This document shows positions 44,803-54,115 of a stretch of 58,329 nucleotides of DNA, piece after piece (positions within the stretch are counted from its first letter, which is position 1; each line of letters begins with the position of its first letter). The notes below the pieces were generated by a model, which saw only the letters and a program-made list of their open reading frames with translations, did not search any database and was not told the DNA's origin. Source of the DNA: Verrucomicrobiota bacterium (GTDB lineage: Bacteria; Verrucomicrobiota; Lentisphaeria; JABSQK01; JAJFLO01); NCBI GenBank assembly GCA_021772615.1, contig JAJFLQ010000153.1, positions 1-58,329 of the forward strand, in the 5' to 3' direction. The translations under genes and the position numbers were made by a program.

Positions 44803-46055
44803 ATCAGTAGTCCTCTTTCCGGCGCGGGTGCTGCGGCGCCGCATTCCGCTGCCACCGCTGCAATCACCGAGACCGCCTCGCGCAGTTCCGCGGGGTCATG
44901 CGCGGCCGTGATAGAAAATCGAATTCGCGACGCTGCCGGCGGTACAGTCGGAGGACGAATCGGTAGCGCCGCCAGCCGCGCATCTCTCAATTTCGAACTC
45001 ACGGCAACGGTCAGTTGCGAGTCACTTGTGATCCACGGAACGATATACGAGCAGCTGTTGCCAATGTCGAGCCCCGCAGCCGTAAGCCCGGATCTGAACA
45101 GGTCTGCATTTGCGTGCACGCGCTGCCGCCGATCGTCCGCGGTGCGCGCGAGGCGCAGCGCCTGTATATTCGCTGCATTCAGGATCGGTGGCAGGCCGGT
45201 TGTGTAGATGAAGCTTCTGGACCGATTCACCAAGTGGTCGATGACGCATTTTTTTGCTGCAGCGTATGCACCATACGAACCGTACGCCTTGCTGAAGGTT
45301 CCCATTTGTATATCGACCTCGCCGGTCAGTCCCAGCTCATTTACGAGGCCCGCGCCGGCCGCGCCGTAGACGCCGCCGCTGTGGGCCTCATCGACAACAA
45401 GCACCGCGCCGTAGCGCTCCTTGAGTTCGGCGATCTCGGGCAGCGGCGCCATATCGCCGTCCATGCTGAAGAGCGACTCGGTGATGATAAAGCGTGTGCC
45501 GGAAACACGGGTTTTCCGGAGCAAGGCTTCCAGATGCCCCATGTCGTTGTGTCGATAACGATGGTGGCCGGCGCCGCTCAGGCGGATGCCGTCGACGATA
45601 CTGGCGTGGTTGAGGCGATCACTGAATACGGCGTCGCCGCGTCCCGCAACCGCAGTGATGATGCCGAGATTGGCGAGGTATCCGCAGCTGAAGACCAGGC
45701 TTGATTCCGTGCCCTTAAGATCGGCCAACGTCCGTTCCAGCACAGAAAATGAAGGATGATTGCCGGATATCAGTCGTGCCGCTGTCGCACCGAAAAACTG
45801 TGCGTCTGTTGCCTGCAGCGGCTCCAGCGTTTCGGCCAGTCCAAGATAGTTGTTTGACGACAAATTGAGATAGTCATTGCCATCGATGTGAATGCGTCCG
45901 CCGGTAAGCGGCGCCATCGATGTCAGCGTTCGTCGCTGCGAACCGCGTTCGAGTGCGTCCAGGTCGGCGGTAATCCTCCCAATCCATGCAGTCGCGCCGT
46001 GGTCAGGGCCATCCGGCCGGAGCGGGTGCTTAAGATGACGGGGTGGCGTTGTCAT
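44799..46055 (-). CDS. bioF: 8-amino-7-oxononanoate synthase
   Basis: 418 residues. BioF joins pimeloyl thioester and L-alanine using pyridoxal phosphate, the first step specific to the biotin ring. The fold-type I landmarks include SNNYLGLAE, GATAARLISGNHPSF, FSDRLNHASIVDGI, DEAHSGGVYG (cofactor-binding Asp and His) and GTFSKAYGSYGA, whose Lys forms the Schiff base. The ATG lies 26 bases inside the end of bioB, in another frame. Downstream it overlaps the cotransporter gene by 4 bases. Confidence 0.95.
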   Translation of the reverse strand: MTTPPRHLKHPLRPDGPDHGATAWIGRITADLDALERGSQRRTLTSMAPLTGGRIHIDGNDYLNLSSNNYLGLAETLEPLQATDAQFFGATAARLISGNHPSFSVLERTLADLKGTESSLVFSCGYLANLGIITAVAGRGDAVFSDRLNHASIVDGIRLSGAGHHRYRHNDMGHLEALLRKTRVSGTRFIITESLFSMDGDMAPLPEIAELKERYGAVLVVDEAHSGGVYGAAGAGLVNELGLTGEVDIQMGTFSKAYGSYGAYAAAKKCVIDHLVNRSRSFIYTTGLPPILNAANIQALRLARTADDRRQRVHANADLFRSGLTAAGLDIGNSCSYIVPWITSDSQLTVAVSSKLRDARLAALPIRPPTVPPAASRIRFSITAAHDPAELREAVSVIAAVAAECGAAAPAPERGLLI

Positions 46056-47055
46056 CTATCTCGAAGCCAAGGTCGTGAATCATTGCGTGATCGGCATCGA
46101 CCGATTGACCCGATGTGGTGAGATAATCGCCGACAAATATTGAATTCGCAGGGTAGAGCGCGAGCGCCTGCATCGACCGAAGATTCAGCTCTCGGCCGCC
46201 GGAAGCGCGAATCTCCTTGTCGGGACAGATAAAACGAAACAGAGCGAGAACCTTGAGGCAGTGCTGCGGCGTCATGGCCTGCTGGTCTTCCAGAGGGGTG
46301 CCCTTGATGGCGTTGAGAAAATTGACCGGTATCGAATCTGCGTCGAGTTCGCGCAGTGCATAGGCCATATCGACAATGTCGTCGGGAGACTCGCCCATTC
46401 CGATGATGATGCCCGAACACGGAGAAATCCCTGCCGTTTTCGATTTGTTGACCGTGTCGACGCGATCCTCGTATGTGTGTGACGTGGTGACGGCGGCATG
46501 ATGCGCCTGACTGGTGTTGATATTGTGATTGTATCGGTCCACGCCTGCCGCACGCAGGCGCTCGGCCTGGCCGTTTTTGAGAATGCCGAGACAGGCGCAG
46601 ATCTTGAGCGGTGTTGTCGCCTTGATCTCGCGGACCGCCTCAATGATATGGTCGAGTTCGTGATTCGTCGGGCCGCGGCCGCTGGCGACGATGCAATACG
46701 TGCCCGCATGCCGGTTCATGGCCTCTCTCGCGCCGTCCATGATGGTGTCCTTGGCGACCATGGTATACTTGGTAATGTCCGCCTTTGAGACAGTTGATTG
46801 CGAGCAGTACCCGCAGTTTTCAGGGCAATGGCCGCATTTGGTGTTGATCAACATGTTCAATTTGACCTTCCGCCCAAAGTAATGTCGGCGGACGCGAAAC
46901 GCAGCGTGAAGTACCGCCAGGAGATCATCGTTGTCACTAGAAAGTACGGAGAGCGCTTCTTCCCGGGGAAGGAGCCGTCCTGACAGCGCTTTTTCCGCAT
47001 AGGCATCCCAGTCGCACGACACTGGTGCGGTGGGGACTAGGGTATCGACCGACAT
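46030..47055 (-). CDS. bioB: Biotin synthase
   Basis: 341 residues. The radical-SAM signature CPENCGYC (CxxxCxxC) binds the catalytic [4Fe-4S] cluster. ASGRGPTNHEL, KICACLGIL, YNHNINTSQ and GIIIGMGES follow, with conserved Cys and Arg positions for the sacrificial [2Fe-2S] cluster. BioB inserts sulfur into dethiobiotin. The start at 47055 is preceded by AGAGGA at 8 bases; the longer frame to 47160 enters the bioD gene. It follows bioD by 83 bases. Confidence 0.96.
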   Translation of the reverse strand: MSVDTLVPTAPVSCDWDAYAEKALSGRLLPREEALSVLSSDNDDLLAVLHAAFRVRRHYFGRKVKLNMLINTKCGHCPENCGYCSQSTVSKADITKYTMVAKDTIMDGAREAMNRHAGTYCIVASGRGPTNHELDHIIEAVREIKATTPLKICACLGILKNGQAERLRAAGVDRYNHNINTSQAHHAAVTTSHTYEDRVDTVNKSKTAGISPCSGIIIGMGESPDDIVDMAYALRELDADSIPVNFLNAIKGTPLEDQQAMTPQHCLKVLALFRFICPDKEIRASGGRELNLRSMQALALYPANSIFVGDYLTTSGQSVDADHAMIHDLGFEIDDNATPSS

Positions 47056-47138
47056 ACAAATCGTCCTCTGGAGTCGTGTGCGTGCTAGCGTCTCATCGGC
47101 AAGGCGCCGTTGCGACGCATGTCGTTCACGGATTCGGG

Positions 47139-47906
47139 TTAATGCTGACTGGCAAGGCAATCTGAGACCTTGTCGAGATCAAGGTGACAATGTATAAGAT
47201 TTGGCAGGTCTTGCAAATCGGGTGGTGTAGAAAGATGCGGCACCATACCTAAAACGGGAACATCAGCAAAATGCCGGACCATAAAGGGGTTGGTGGTCTC
47301 GCTGTAGTGTGCAAGATCACCCGGCGGCAACGCCGACATGGACTCGACATCGGGTGGAATCGCGCTGCGAAATCCGTTGAAGACTACGCCTGCGATCGTA
47401 AGGCCGCGGTGGCGCGCGTAATCGATTGTGAGCAGCGTGTGGTTGATCGTTCCGAGGCCGGCTCGCGCGACAATAATCAGCGGATACCCAAGCGCCACCG
47501 CAAGATCAACAACCATCGCCGTTGAGGTGAGCGGTACGGCGAGGCCACCAGCACCCTCAACGAGTACATTTTTATGTTTTCGAAGTATGGCATCGCCGCC
47601 GGAGACGAGCTGCGGGATCGTAAACGAGGCATTCTCGACAAAGGCTGCGATCGCCGGTGTGAGCGGCGCCAGATAGGAGTACGGCGTGATGTCGTCTTCG
47701 TCGTCGACGACGCCGGACAGGTGTTTCAGCACATGACTGTCGGCATTCGGATTGCCCGTACGGGCACCGCTCTGAACGGGCTTCCACACGCCGACATCCA
47801 GGCCGCGGTCACGCAGGCCTCGCGCCAGCGCACCCGTAATCCAGGTCTTACCAACGTCAGTATCCGTACCGGTTACAAATATGCCTGCGGTGGTGGATCT
47901 CGTCAT
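47139..47906 (-). CDS. bioD: Dethiobiotin synthetase
   Basis: 255 residues, slightly longer than the usual 225-240. The P-loop GTDTDVGKT, VWKPVQSGA and VEGAGGLAVPL are the family's ATP- and substrate-binding motifs. BioD closes the ureido ring of dethiobiotin from diaminopelargonate, CO2 and ATP. The ATG overlaps the stop of the upstream histidine kinase (ATGA at 47903-47906), so the biotin genes are translated with that kinase. bioA, bioC and bioH are not in the window. Confidence 0.95.
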   Translation of the reverse strand: MTRSTTAGIFVTGTDTDVGKTWITGALARGLRDRGLDVGVWKPVQSGARTGNPNADSHVLKHLSGVVDDEDDITPYSYLAPLTPAIAAFVENASFTIPQLVSGGDAILRKHKNVLVEGAGGLAVPLTSTAMVVDLAVALGYPLIIVARAGLGTINHTLLTIDYARHRGLTIAGVVFNGFRSAIPPDVESMSALPPGDLAHYSETTNPFMVRHFADVPVLGMVPHLSTPPDLQDLPNLIHCHLDLDKVSDCLASQH

Positions 47907-49171
47907 GGATCCTGGTCAATAGGCAAGTTGATAATAAATTCCGTGAACGCTCCGTCCTCGGTCAGCACCTCAAGTTTTCCGCCATGTTCGTCGACCACGA
48001 TATCATAGCTGATGGACAGCCCCAGACCAGTACCGGCGCCCGCGGGTTTGGTGGTGAAAAACGGCTTGAAAATCTTGTCGTAAACGTCTGCTGGTATGCC
48101 GGGGCCGTTGTCCCAGATGCGAATTCTGGCAAACGCATCGGTGCGCTCGGTGGATACGCGCAGTAGCGGACTGTAGTCGCCGTCGCCGTTGTTCTTCTTC
48201 AGATCCGTTGCGTAGAACGCGTTATTGAGTATGTTCAGAAAAACGCGACTGATGTCCTGCGCAAATATCTGAATTCGGGGAAGCGTGTCGTCAAAATCCT
48301 TCTCGATCTTGATATTGAATGTCTTGTTGAGCGCGCGCATGCCATGGTATGAAAGCTGGACGATCTGATTCAACATCGTGTTGATGTCTGTGATCTCCAT
48401 ATGCCGCGACTGGCCGCGGGAGTGTGCCAGCATGCTACGGATGATATTAACTGCGCGCCGGCCATTCTCCAACGTGCGCTCTGACAGCGTTTCTATATCT
48501 GCGAGAAGCTGGCGAATTTCGTCGCGTGCGCCGGGATCGATTGAATCGGTTACGGCGGAAAATTTCTCGGCCAGTTCCTGGACGAGTTCTCCGGTCGACT
48601 CCGAAAAATTGTTGACGAAGTTGAGTGGGTTGTTGATCTCATGCGCGATCCCGGCCGTCATCTGGCCGAGCGTCGCGAGCTTCTCCGACTGCACCAGTTT
48701 TTCCTGACCGTCACGCATGTCTGCAAGAGCGTTGTCGCGTTCTGTCTCGAGCCTTTGTATGGTGCGATACAACCGCAACGATTTCCTCACGTGTCGCTGG
48801 AGAACGTTGCCTGTCAAGTCGGTTCGCCGGACAACGAGGCAGCGCGACGCGTCCAGCGTGTCGAGGTTGCCGCTTTCTGATTCGGCATCGTCGACAGCAA
48901 GAATGACCTGCGTCCGGCCGCAGTCGAATGCCTCGTACAATGGTGTGACGAGTGCGTCTATGGCGTGCTGGTCGCCGCCACTGTCGGCAATAATGATTGT
49001 AGGCTCAACGTCATCGTGAAGCATGGAAACCAGCTCTAAGGGGGACGCTGCAGATGTCAATGCCACAGTGCGATCATCATAGCGCGCGGTGCCCAGACCT
49101 TCCTGGATGCGTCGCAGAAAAGCAGGGTCGGCCGTGACCACTGCTACCAACCATGGTTCGTCGCCGCTCAT
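47903..49171 (-). CDS. Soluble histidine kinase with atypical receiver-like N-terminus
   Basis: 422 residues from the ATG at 49171 (CGAGG at 5 bases). Residues about 5-135 look like a receiver fold with a possible phospho-acceptor Asp in IIIADSGGD, but the acidic pair and the switch Lys are not clear, so it may be an unphosphorylated pseudo-receiver. The kinase core has TAGIAHEINNPLNF, N-box NILNNAFYA, DNGPGI and GTGLGLSISYDI. No membrane segment. It overlaps bioD by 4 bases, an odd partner; it may sense metabolism, or the order may simply be chance. Confidence 0.88.
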   Translation of the reverse strand: MSGDEPWLVAVVTADPAFLRRIQEGLGTARYDDRTVALTSAASPLELVSMLHDDVEPTIIIADSGGDQHAIDALVTPLYEAFDCGRTQVILAVDDAESESGNLDTLDASRCLVVRRTDLTGNVLQRHVRKSLRLYRTIQRLETERDNALADMRDGQEKLVQSEKLATLGQMTAGIAHEINNPLNFVNNFSESTGELVQELAEKFSAVTDSIDPGARDEIRQLLADIETLSERTLENGRRAVNIIRSMLAHSRGQSRHMEITDINTMLNQIVQLSYHGMRALNKTFNIKIEKDFDDTLPRIQIFAQDISRVFLNILNNAFYATDLKKNNGDGDYSPLLRVSTERTDAFARIRIWDNGPGIPADVYDKIFKPFFTTKPAGAGTGLGLSISYDIVVDEHGGKLEVLTEDGAFTEFIINLPIDQDP

Positions 49172-49314
49172 GTTGCCTCGGATTGCATTATTGGATCTTT
49201 GATGTCGAAACCGCTTGCGCCAGCCCGGGCAAACCACGTGATTCGACATCTGCCAACCACCGTTGGTGATCATTAACGTGCCGGCATAGACATTGTCGGG
49301 CGAAAGGCTCAGGC

Positions 49315-50277
49315 CTATGCTTTTTCGCGAATGTGGTCGATGATCGGTTTGGCGTGCGCCCGTCCATTCTCGATAAAGATATTCCAGGTTTCGCAGCCGC
49401 ACGCAACCGAACCGGCAATATACAGGCCATCCACGTTTGTTGCGAACGTCCGGGGATCGTAATCAGGTATGAGCGTCTTATCATCAAGGACCACCCCCGC
49501 ACCGCGCAACAGTTGCTCATCTGGTCGATATCCGATAAGTGCCAACACGAAGTCGGCAGCGACGACGGCTGTTGTCTGCGTCATCGAGTCAAAAAGCGTG
49601 ACATTTCCCGACTCTATCCTCTGTACAACGGTGCTCAGTTTACACTGAATAGAACCCTGTTTTATTCGATTTTCAATGTCCGGGAGTATCCAGTACTTGA
49701 TCGAACCAAGCTCGGGACCGCGGTGAACCATCGTGACCCGGGCGCCGTGGCGGTAGAGTTCGAGAGCAGCCTCGACAGCCGAATTTCGGCCGCCTACCAC
49801 GACAACATCGGTGCCGGAGCAGGCATAGGGTTCGTCGTAAAAATGGCGCACATGAGGCAGGTCTTCGCCTTCAACGCCGAGCCGGTTGGTAAAATCAAAA
49901 TAGCCGGTTGCGATAATGACGTGGCGACTGCTGCGGCATTGACCGTCGGCCAGCGTCACGTCGAAGCCGTCGCCGGTGCAGCAAATGCCGACAACCCGGC
50001 TGTGAAGCGCGATGTCGAGGTGAAAGTAGTCGACAATGCGGCGGTAGTAATTCAACACTTCAATGCGATTCGGGCGTACATTCGGTGTCGAAAATGGGAT
50101 GTCGCCTAGTTCCAGCAGTTCCGGTGTTGAGAAGAAAGTGAGATTGGTGGGAAATCGCCGAATCGCATCTGTGATTCCGCCTTTCTCGATCACCAGGTAC
50201 GACAGCGATGCTTTCTGCGCCTCTATCGCGCAGGCAAGACCGCTTGGACCGGCGCCGATGATAATGATATCTAGCAT
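49315..50277 (-). CDS. YpdA-like FAD/NAD(P)-dependent disulfide reductase
   Basis: 320 residues. Two dinucleotide-binding motifs, GAGPSGLACAIEA (FAD) and VVVGGRNSAVEAALEL (NAD(P)H), flank a region with RRFPTNLTFFSTPELLELG, typical of the YpdA/bacillithiol-disulfide reductase group rather than thioredoxin reductase; the CxxC redox pair of thioredoxin reductase is absent. YpdA reduces bacillithiol disulfide in Firmicutes. No bacillithiol synthesis gene (bshA-C) is in the window, so the substrate here is uncertain. The start at 50277 lies 8 bases after the PilT gene. Confidence 0.85.
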   Translation of the reverse strand: MLDIIIIGAGPSGLACAIEAQKASLSYLVIEKGGITDAIRRFPTNLTFFSTPELLELGDIPFSTPNVRPNRIEVLNYYRRIVDYFHLDIALHSRVVGICCTGDGFDVTLADGQCRSSRHVIIATGYFDFTNRLGVEGEDLPHVRHFYDEPYACSGTDVVVVGGRNSAVEAALELYRHGARVTMVHRGPELGSIKYWILPDIENRIKQGSIQCKLSTVVQRIESGNVTLFDSMTQTTAVVAADFVLALIGYRPDEQLLRGAGVVLDDKTLIPDYDPRTFATNVDGLYIAGSVACGCETWNIFIENGRAHAKPIIDHIREKA

Positions 50278-50284
50278 ACGTTGG

Positions 50285-52486
50285 TTATATAAGGTCAGGG
50301 TCGCGGGCAAGCGACTTTACGGTCTGCCGGGATATCTTATTTTCGCTATAGAGATTCTTCAACGCCTTATCCATAGTGATCATACCGTCTTTGGCACTTG
50401 TCTCGATGGTGGATTGAAGCTGATGTGTGCGATTGTCGCGGATCAATGCCTGGATCGCCGGCGTGCCCAGCATGACCTCGAATACCGCGACGCGGCCATC
50501 TTCATCAGTGCGTGGTACAAGGCGTTGTGCCACAACGCCGATCAACGCTGCGCTGAGCATCGAGCGGATCTGATTTTGCTGGTGTGGCGGGAACGTGTCG
50601 ATGATACGATCGATCGTCTGGGACGCATCGTTGGTGTGCAGCGTCGCGAGGACGAGATGTCCTGTTTCCGCAGCCGTTAACGCTGCCGAGATGGTCTCCT
50701 GGTCGCGCATTTCGCCGATCAGGATGACGTCCGGGTCCTGGCGCAGGATGTACTTGAGCGCGTTAGTGAAGCTCCGCGTATCCGCATGGACTTCACGCTG
50801 TTCGATGACGGCCTTTTTGCTCTTGTGCACGTATTCAATCGGATCTTCAATCGTAATAATATGGCATGACCGGCTCTGATTGATTTCGTCGATGATGCAC
50901 GCGAGAGTTGTGGACTTGCCGTGGCCTGTGGGACCGGTTACCAGGATCATGCCGTGATGCCGATTGGCAAGTTCCAGAATCACCGCTGGTATACCCAGCG
51001 CGGCCGCACTGGGTATCGACTGCGGCACCACACGCAGCGCGCAGGACACGGCTCCTTTCTGATAAAAGCCGTTCACCCGGAAGCGAAAGTTTTTCATCTC
51101 TTCGGCTGCCTGTACGCGATCGAGATTGGATACGCTCAACGCGAAATCCACTTCTTTTTCCTGCTCGAATTGTGCGCGCTGCGCCGGCGCGAGCACGCTG
51201 AACAACAGTTTATGTGTATCGATCGGTTTCAGGGGCTCCAGATTCAGCTCGTTGAGCACGCCGTCTATACGCAGGATCGGCGCGCTACCTGTGGTTATCA
51301 GGATATCACTGGCCTTGTGTTTAATCGCGGCCTTGAGTAGTTTTCGCATATCCACCTGCTTGCTTTCGGCATCATCCGCGCCCTGCCGCCGTAAGGTGTC
51401 TATTCCGGTCTCCATACCCTGTATGGCCAATAAAAATTCATCCCGGTTCGTCGCTGCCGCCGCGCCGATCTCCATGGTGATGGCGCCGGCTTCGAATAAT
51501 GCGGACAAATCACGGTTGAATGTCTGCATGCCGTCGCCGGAGCCCGCTTTTACGGCTTCCTCAATGTCGCCCAGCTCCCGGCGGCTTATCAGGCGTTGAA
51601 TCAGAGGCGTGGCCATCAGAATTTCCATCGCCACGACAGCGCCGTCCCCGGTGCTTTTTGGTAGCAGTCGTTGAGCAATAATGCCGCGCAGTGCCATTGA
51701 GAAATCCATAGCGATTTGATCCCGCAGGTGATCCGGAAAATAGTTGATGATCCGTTCTAACGTCTGCGACACATCCACCGTGTGCATCGTGGTGACGACG
51801 AGATGGCCGGTCATGGCTGCGGATATCGCGGTCTGTATGGTCTCGATATCTCGGAGTTCGCCGATAAAGATCGCATCGGGGTTTTGCCGCACGACGTAGC
51901 GCAGCGAGTCCGCGAAGGTGAGCGTATCGCTGCCGATCTCACGCTGGGTGACAACGCTCTTGAGGTCCTGATGGATGAATTCAATCGGATCCTCGATGGT
52001 GACGATATGTTTGGAATATGTGGAATTGATGTAATGCAGCACAGCCGCCATGGTTGTAGACTTGCCGCTGCCGGTCGCACCGGTAATGAGGATCAGCCCG
52101 CGCGGGGACTGGGCGATCCGGGCGATGGTGTCGGCATGCCGCAGTTGTGTCAAATCGAGTGCGCCCGAAGGGACCCGTCGCGCGACGAACGAGAGGCGAC
52201 CTTTCTGGTAATAAAGATTCAGGCGAAAGCGCTCTGTTTCACTCGGCGAAATGCCGATATCCAGGTCGCGCCGCTGCTCGATCAGCTCCGGAATGGCGGG
52301 TGGCAAACAGGCAGCAAAGAAGGCGTCCAGGTCCTCATCGGTCACGGTTTCGGCGTCCATCGACTTGACCTCACCGTACACGCGCATCGCCGGCGGTTTG
52401 CCCACCGAAACGAAGATGTCCGACGCGTTTTCGCTGTCCATCCGATTCAGCAGGTTGATGATTCTGGTGTTTGCCGGCGTTGTCAT
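50285..52486 (-). CDS. Tandem PilT-PilT fusion (type IV pilus retraction ATPase)
   Basis: 733 residues with two full PilT-like ATPase units in one chain. Unit 1 (about 5-345) has Walker A GATGSGKST (136-144), Asp box TIEDPIEFIH, Walker B AIFIGELRD and His box MHTVDVSQT. Unit 2 (about 380-725) has GPTGHGKST (518-526), TIEDPIEYVH, VILIGEMRD and LHTNDASQT. Normal PilT and PilU are single units of about 340-380 residues that form hexamers, so three copies of this protein could make one ring. It would drive pilus retraction. No pilin or PilB/C genes are nearby. The start overlaps the stop of the TPR gene (ATGA at 52483-52486). Confidence 0.93.
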   Translation of the reverse strand: MTTPANTRIINLLNRMDSENASDIFVSVGKPPAMRVYGEVKSMDAETVTDEDLDAFFAACLPPAIPELIEQRRDLDIGISPSETERFRLNLYYQKGRLSFVARRVPSGALDLTQLRHADTIARIAQSPRGLILITGATGSGKSTTMAAVLHYINSTYSKHIVTIEDPIEFIHQDLKSVVTQREIGSDTLTFADSLRYVVRQNPDAIFIGELRDIETIQTAISAAMTGHLVVTTMHTVDVSQTLERIINYFPDHLRDQIAMDFSMALRGIIAQRLLPKSTGDGAVVAMEILMATPLIQRLISRRELGDIEEAVKAGSGDGMQTFNRDLSALFEAGAITMEIGAAAATNRDEFLLAIQGMETGIDTLRRQGADDAESKQVDMRKLLKAAIKHKASDILITTGSAPILRIDGVLNELNLEPLKPIDTHKLLFSVLAPAQRAQFEQEKEVDFALSVSNLDRVQAAEEMKNFRFRVNGFYQKGAVSCALRVVPQSIPSAAALGIPAVILELANRHHGMILVTGPTGHGKSTTLACIIDEINQSRSCHIITIEDPIEYVHKSKKAVIEQREVHADTRSFTNALKYILRQDPDVILIGEMRDQETISAALTAAETGHLVLATLHTNDASQTIDRIIDTFPPHQQNQIRSMLSAALIGVVAQRLVPRTDEDGRVAVFEVMLGTPAIQALIRDNRTHQLQSTIETSAKDGMITMDKALKNLYSENKISRQTVKSLARDPDLI

Positions 52487-53106
52487 GGATTCAGGCTCTC
52501 CAGTCTTCGTTCGCACGTCTTGATCGTAGTGGGATTGTCGGATTTCGCAATAGCGTGTTGCAGCACGTCGACGGCCGCAGCCCGGTTCCGTTTGTCCAGG
52601 TAGATGTCCACCACGGTCATGACGATGCGGTCGTGGTCTTCGGTCCAGCGTCCCGACCTCAACTCCTCCGCACCGATCTGCAACGCGCGGTCGGGTTCGT
52701 CGAGATGCTCATAGAGTGTATTCACCAGCAGTAGCTTTGCTCCGGCTGCGTCCGGCGCCGAAGCGACAATGGCGGTCAAGGCTTCGACTGCCTCCCGGTA
52801 TTCCCGATTGGCCAACAACCCGCGCACGGCAGAATACTGTTCGCGTGATTTTCCACCGCCAGTCGAAAAAAACAGGCCGCCACTGGAGCCCGCAATGAAC
52901 TCCAGCAGGTACCGATGCAGGAAGCAAAACGCAAGGATGGCCGGCGCCGGCGCCAGCAGAATCATGCCTTCCTTCAACAGCATAATCGTGAGCAGCACAC
53001 ACGCAATGCCGAGCGTTATTTTTACGGTATCGGAATACATCTCTACCCAGCAGTCTGTAAGTTCGCGCTTCAGCGTGCTTGCGCCGTCCACCGCGAGCTG
53101 TGACAT
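52483..53106 (-). CDS. Membrane protein with TPR-like repeats
   Basis: 207 residues. Two adjacent hydrophobic segments (about 30-70, ITLGIACVLLTIMLL and ILLAPAPAILAFCFL) are followed by a short linker and helical repeats with REYREAVEALTAIVASAPDAAGAKLLLVN and DEPDRALQIGAEEL, typical TPR spacing. The stop overlaps the start of the PilT fusion, so it is translated with the pilus ATPase and may tether or regulate it at the membrane. I do not recognise a named family. Confidence 0.75.
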   Translation of the reverse strand: MSQLAVDGASTLKRELTDCWVEMYSDTVKITLGIACVLLTIMLLKEGMILLAPAPAILAFCFLHRYLLEFIAGSSGGLFFSTGGGKSREQYSAVRGLLANREYREAVEALTAIVASAPDAAGAKLLLVNTLYEHLDEPDRALQIGAEELRSGRWTEDHDRIVMTVVDIYLDKRNRAAAVDVLQHAIAKSDNPTTIKTCERRLESLNP

Positions 53107-53180
53107 CGCGCGAAACCCACACTAAAGTGCGAACTCCAACGCACGGCTTCGGCGGTTCGTAAGATCGCGTTTCAGCGTAC

Positions 53181-53708
53181 TCAATCGCAAAAATCCATTT
53201 CCGGTTCGTCGGCGGTCGGCCCGTACGTCTTGGGAATCGGTATGTCGCAGAGCCGCATGTACACCGTGAGCTGACCGCGGTGATGGATCAGGTGGCTGAG
53301 CACAAACGAGCGAATCACACCTATCTTGGGTACGCCCTCCATCACCGTGCGTCCGCCCGCGACCATTTTCCATGGTGTAAAAAGATCGGCGTCGGATTTC
53401 GTCTGCAGGGTGTCGACGGCGATTTTCAGGTTGGTGTCCGCGAGTTCCAGCAATGCCTCCGGCGTTTCGGCGGCCGGCGGCTTGTAATTTTCCATGTCCA
53501 ATTCGAAAACGTCGAGATCCACGATCTCCTTCATCCACGCTACCGTTTCGACCGTGTGCGCCGCCAGCGCTCCCAGTGCCATCGACTTCTCATGCGGCTT
53601 GTACGTCATATGTTCGGGCTTTATCCGCTCGAAATGCCGTCTTGTCGTCGCCATTTCCATGTTCAATTCGAAAACCAGTGCGTCAATCATTGACATCGAA
53701 CATTCCAT
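53181..53708 (-). CDS. DinB-family protein
   Basis: 175 residues. A four-helix bundle with the metal-binding triad His51, His139 and His143 in AAHTVETVAWM and SHLIHHRGQLTVY, as in DinB/YfiT-like proteins. Members include bacillithiol S-transferases and maleylpyruvate isomerase-like enzymes that use low-molecular-weight thiols, while many are uncharacterised. AGGAG about 10 bases before the ATG at 53708 supports the start. It is encoded upstream of a YpdA-like reductase, a possible functional link through bacillithiol, though two genes lie between them. Confidence 0.85.
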   Translation of the reverse strand: MECSMSMIDALVFELNMEMATTRRHFERIKPEHMTYKPHEKSMALGALAAHTVETVAWMKEIVDLDVFELDMENYKPPAAETPEALLELADTNLKIAVDTLQTKSDADLFTPWKMVAGGRTVMEGVPKIGVIRSFVLSHLIHHRGQLTVYMRLCDIPIPKTYGPTADEPEMDFCD

Positions 53709-54115
53709 CGTACGCTTGCTCCTTTGTTGGTTGCGGCGCATCGCCGTCGCAGCGATTTTCAGCGCTGTTGTCTTGACTCTCGGGGGCAAGGCACATCGAC
53801 ATTGCCCCGTTTATTCTTGAAATATTCCGTATAGTACAACGTGTTTCATGGAATCGCCACAAATTGCAGCAGGTGCGGCCCGGTCGTCGTGGAGGCGAGT
53901 GCAATCCCACATTTTCAGGCATCGGCCGGTGGCGAATCAGCTCCCTGCCGAATGCGGCTCCGTGTGAATTCTTTGGGATCTACTGGAATCGTCTGTGATT
54001 TCAGTATGTCATTGCAGCACATGGACAATAACGCGTGGAAAGTCGCGCTCCGGAAGGGAGTGATGTCGGTTCATGCGACGGCATGGTTGCGTCTTCAACG
54101 ACCACGGGCGCCGGC
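53709..54115. other. No gene recognised (upstream of the DinB gene)
   Basis: A 407-base gap between the DinB gene start and the stop of the B12-binding gene. Plus-strand reading frames (for example from 53841) are short, use codons unlike their neighbours and resemble nothing. The DinB promoter must lie here; I see no clear -35/-10 pair. Confidence 0.4.

Noticed and set aside
43237..45207. 656-residue plus-strand reading frame
   Set aside because: It is antisense to the cotransporter and bioF, with His/Arg-rich composition typical of a shadow frame in GC-rich DNA.
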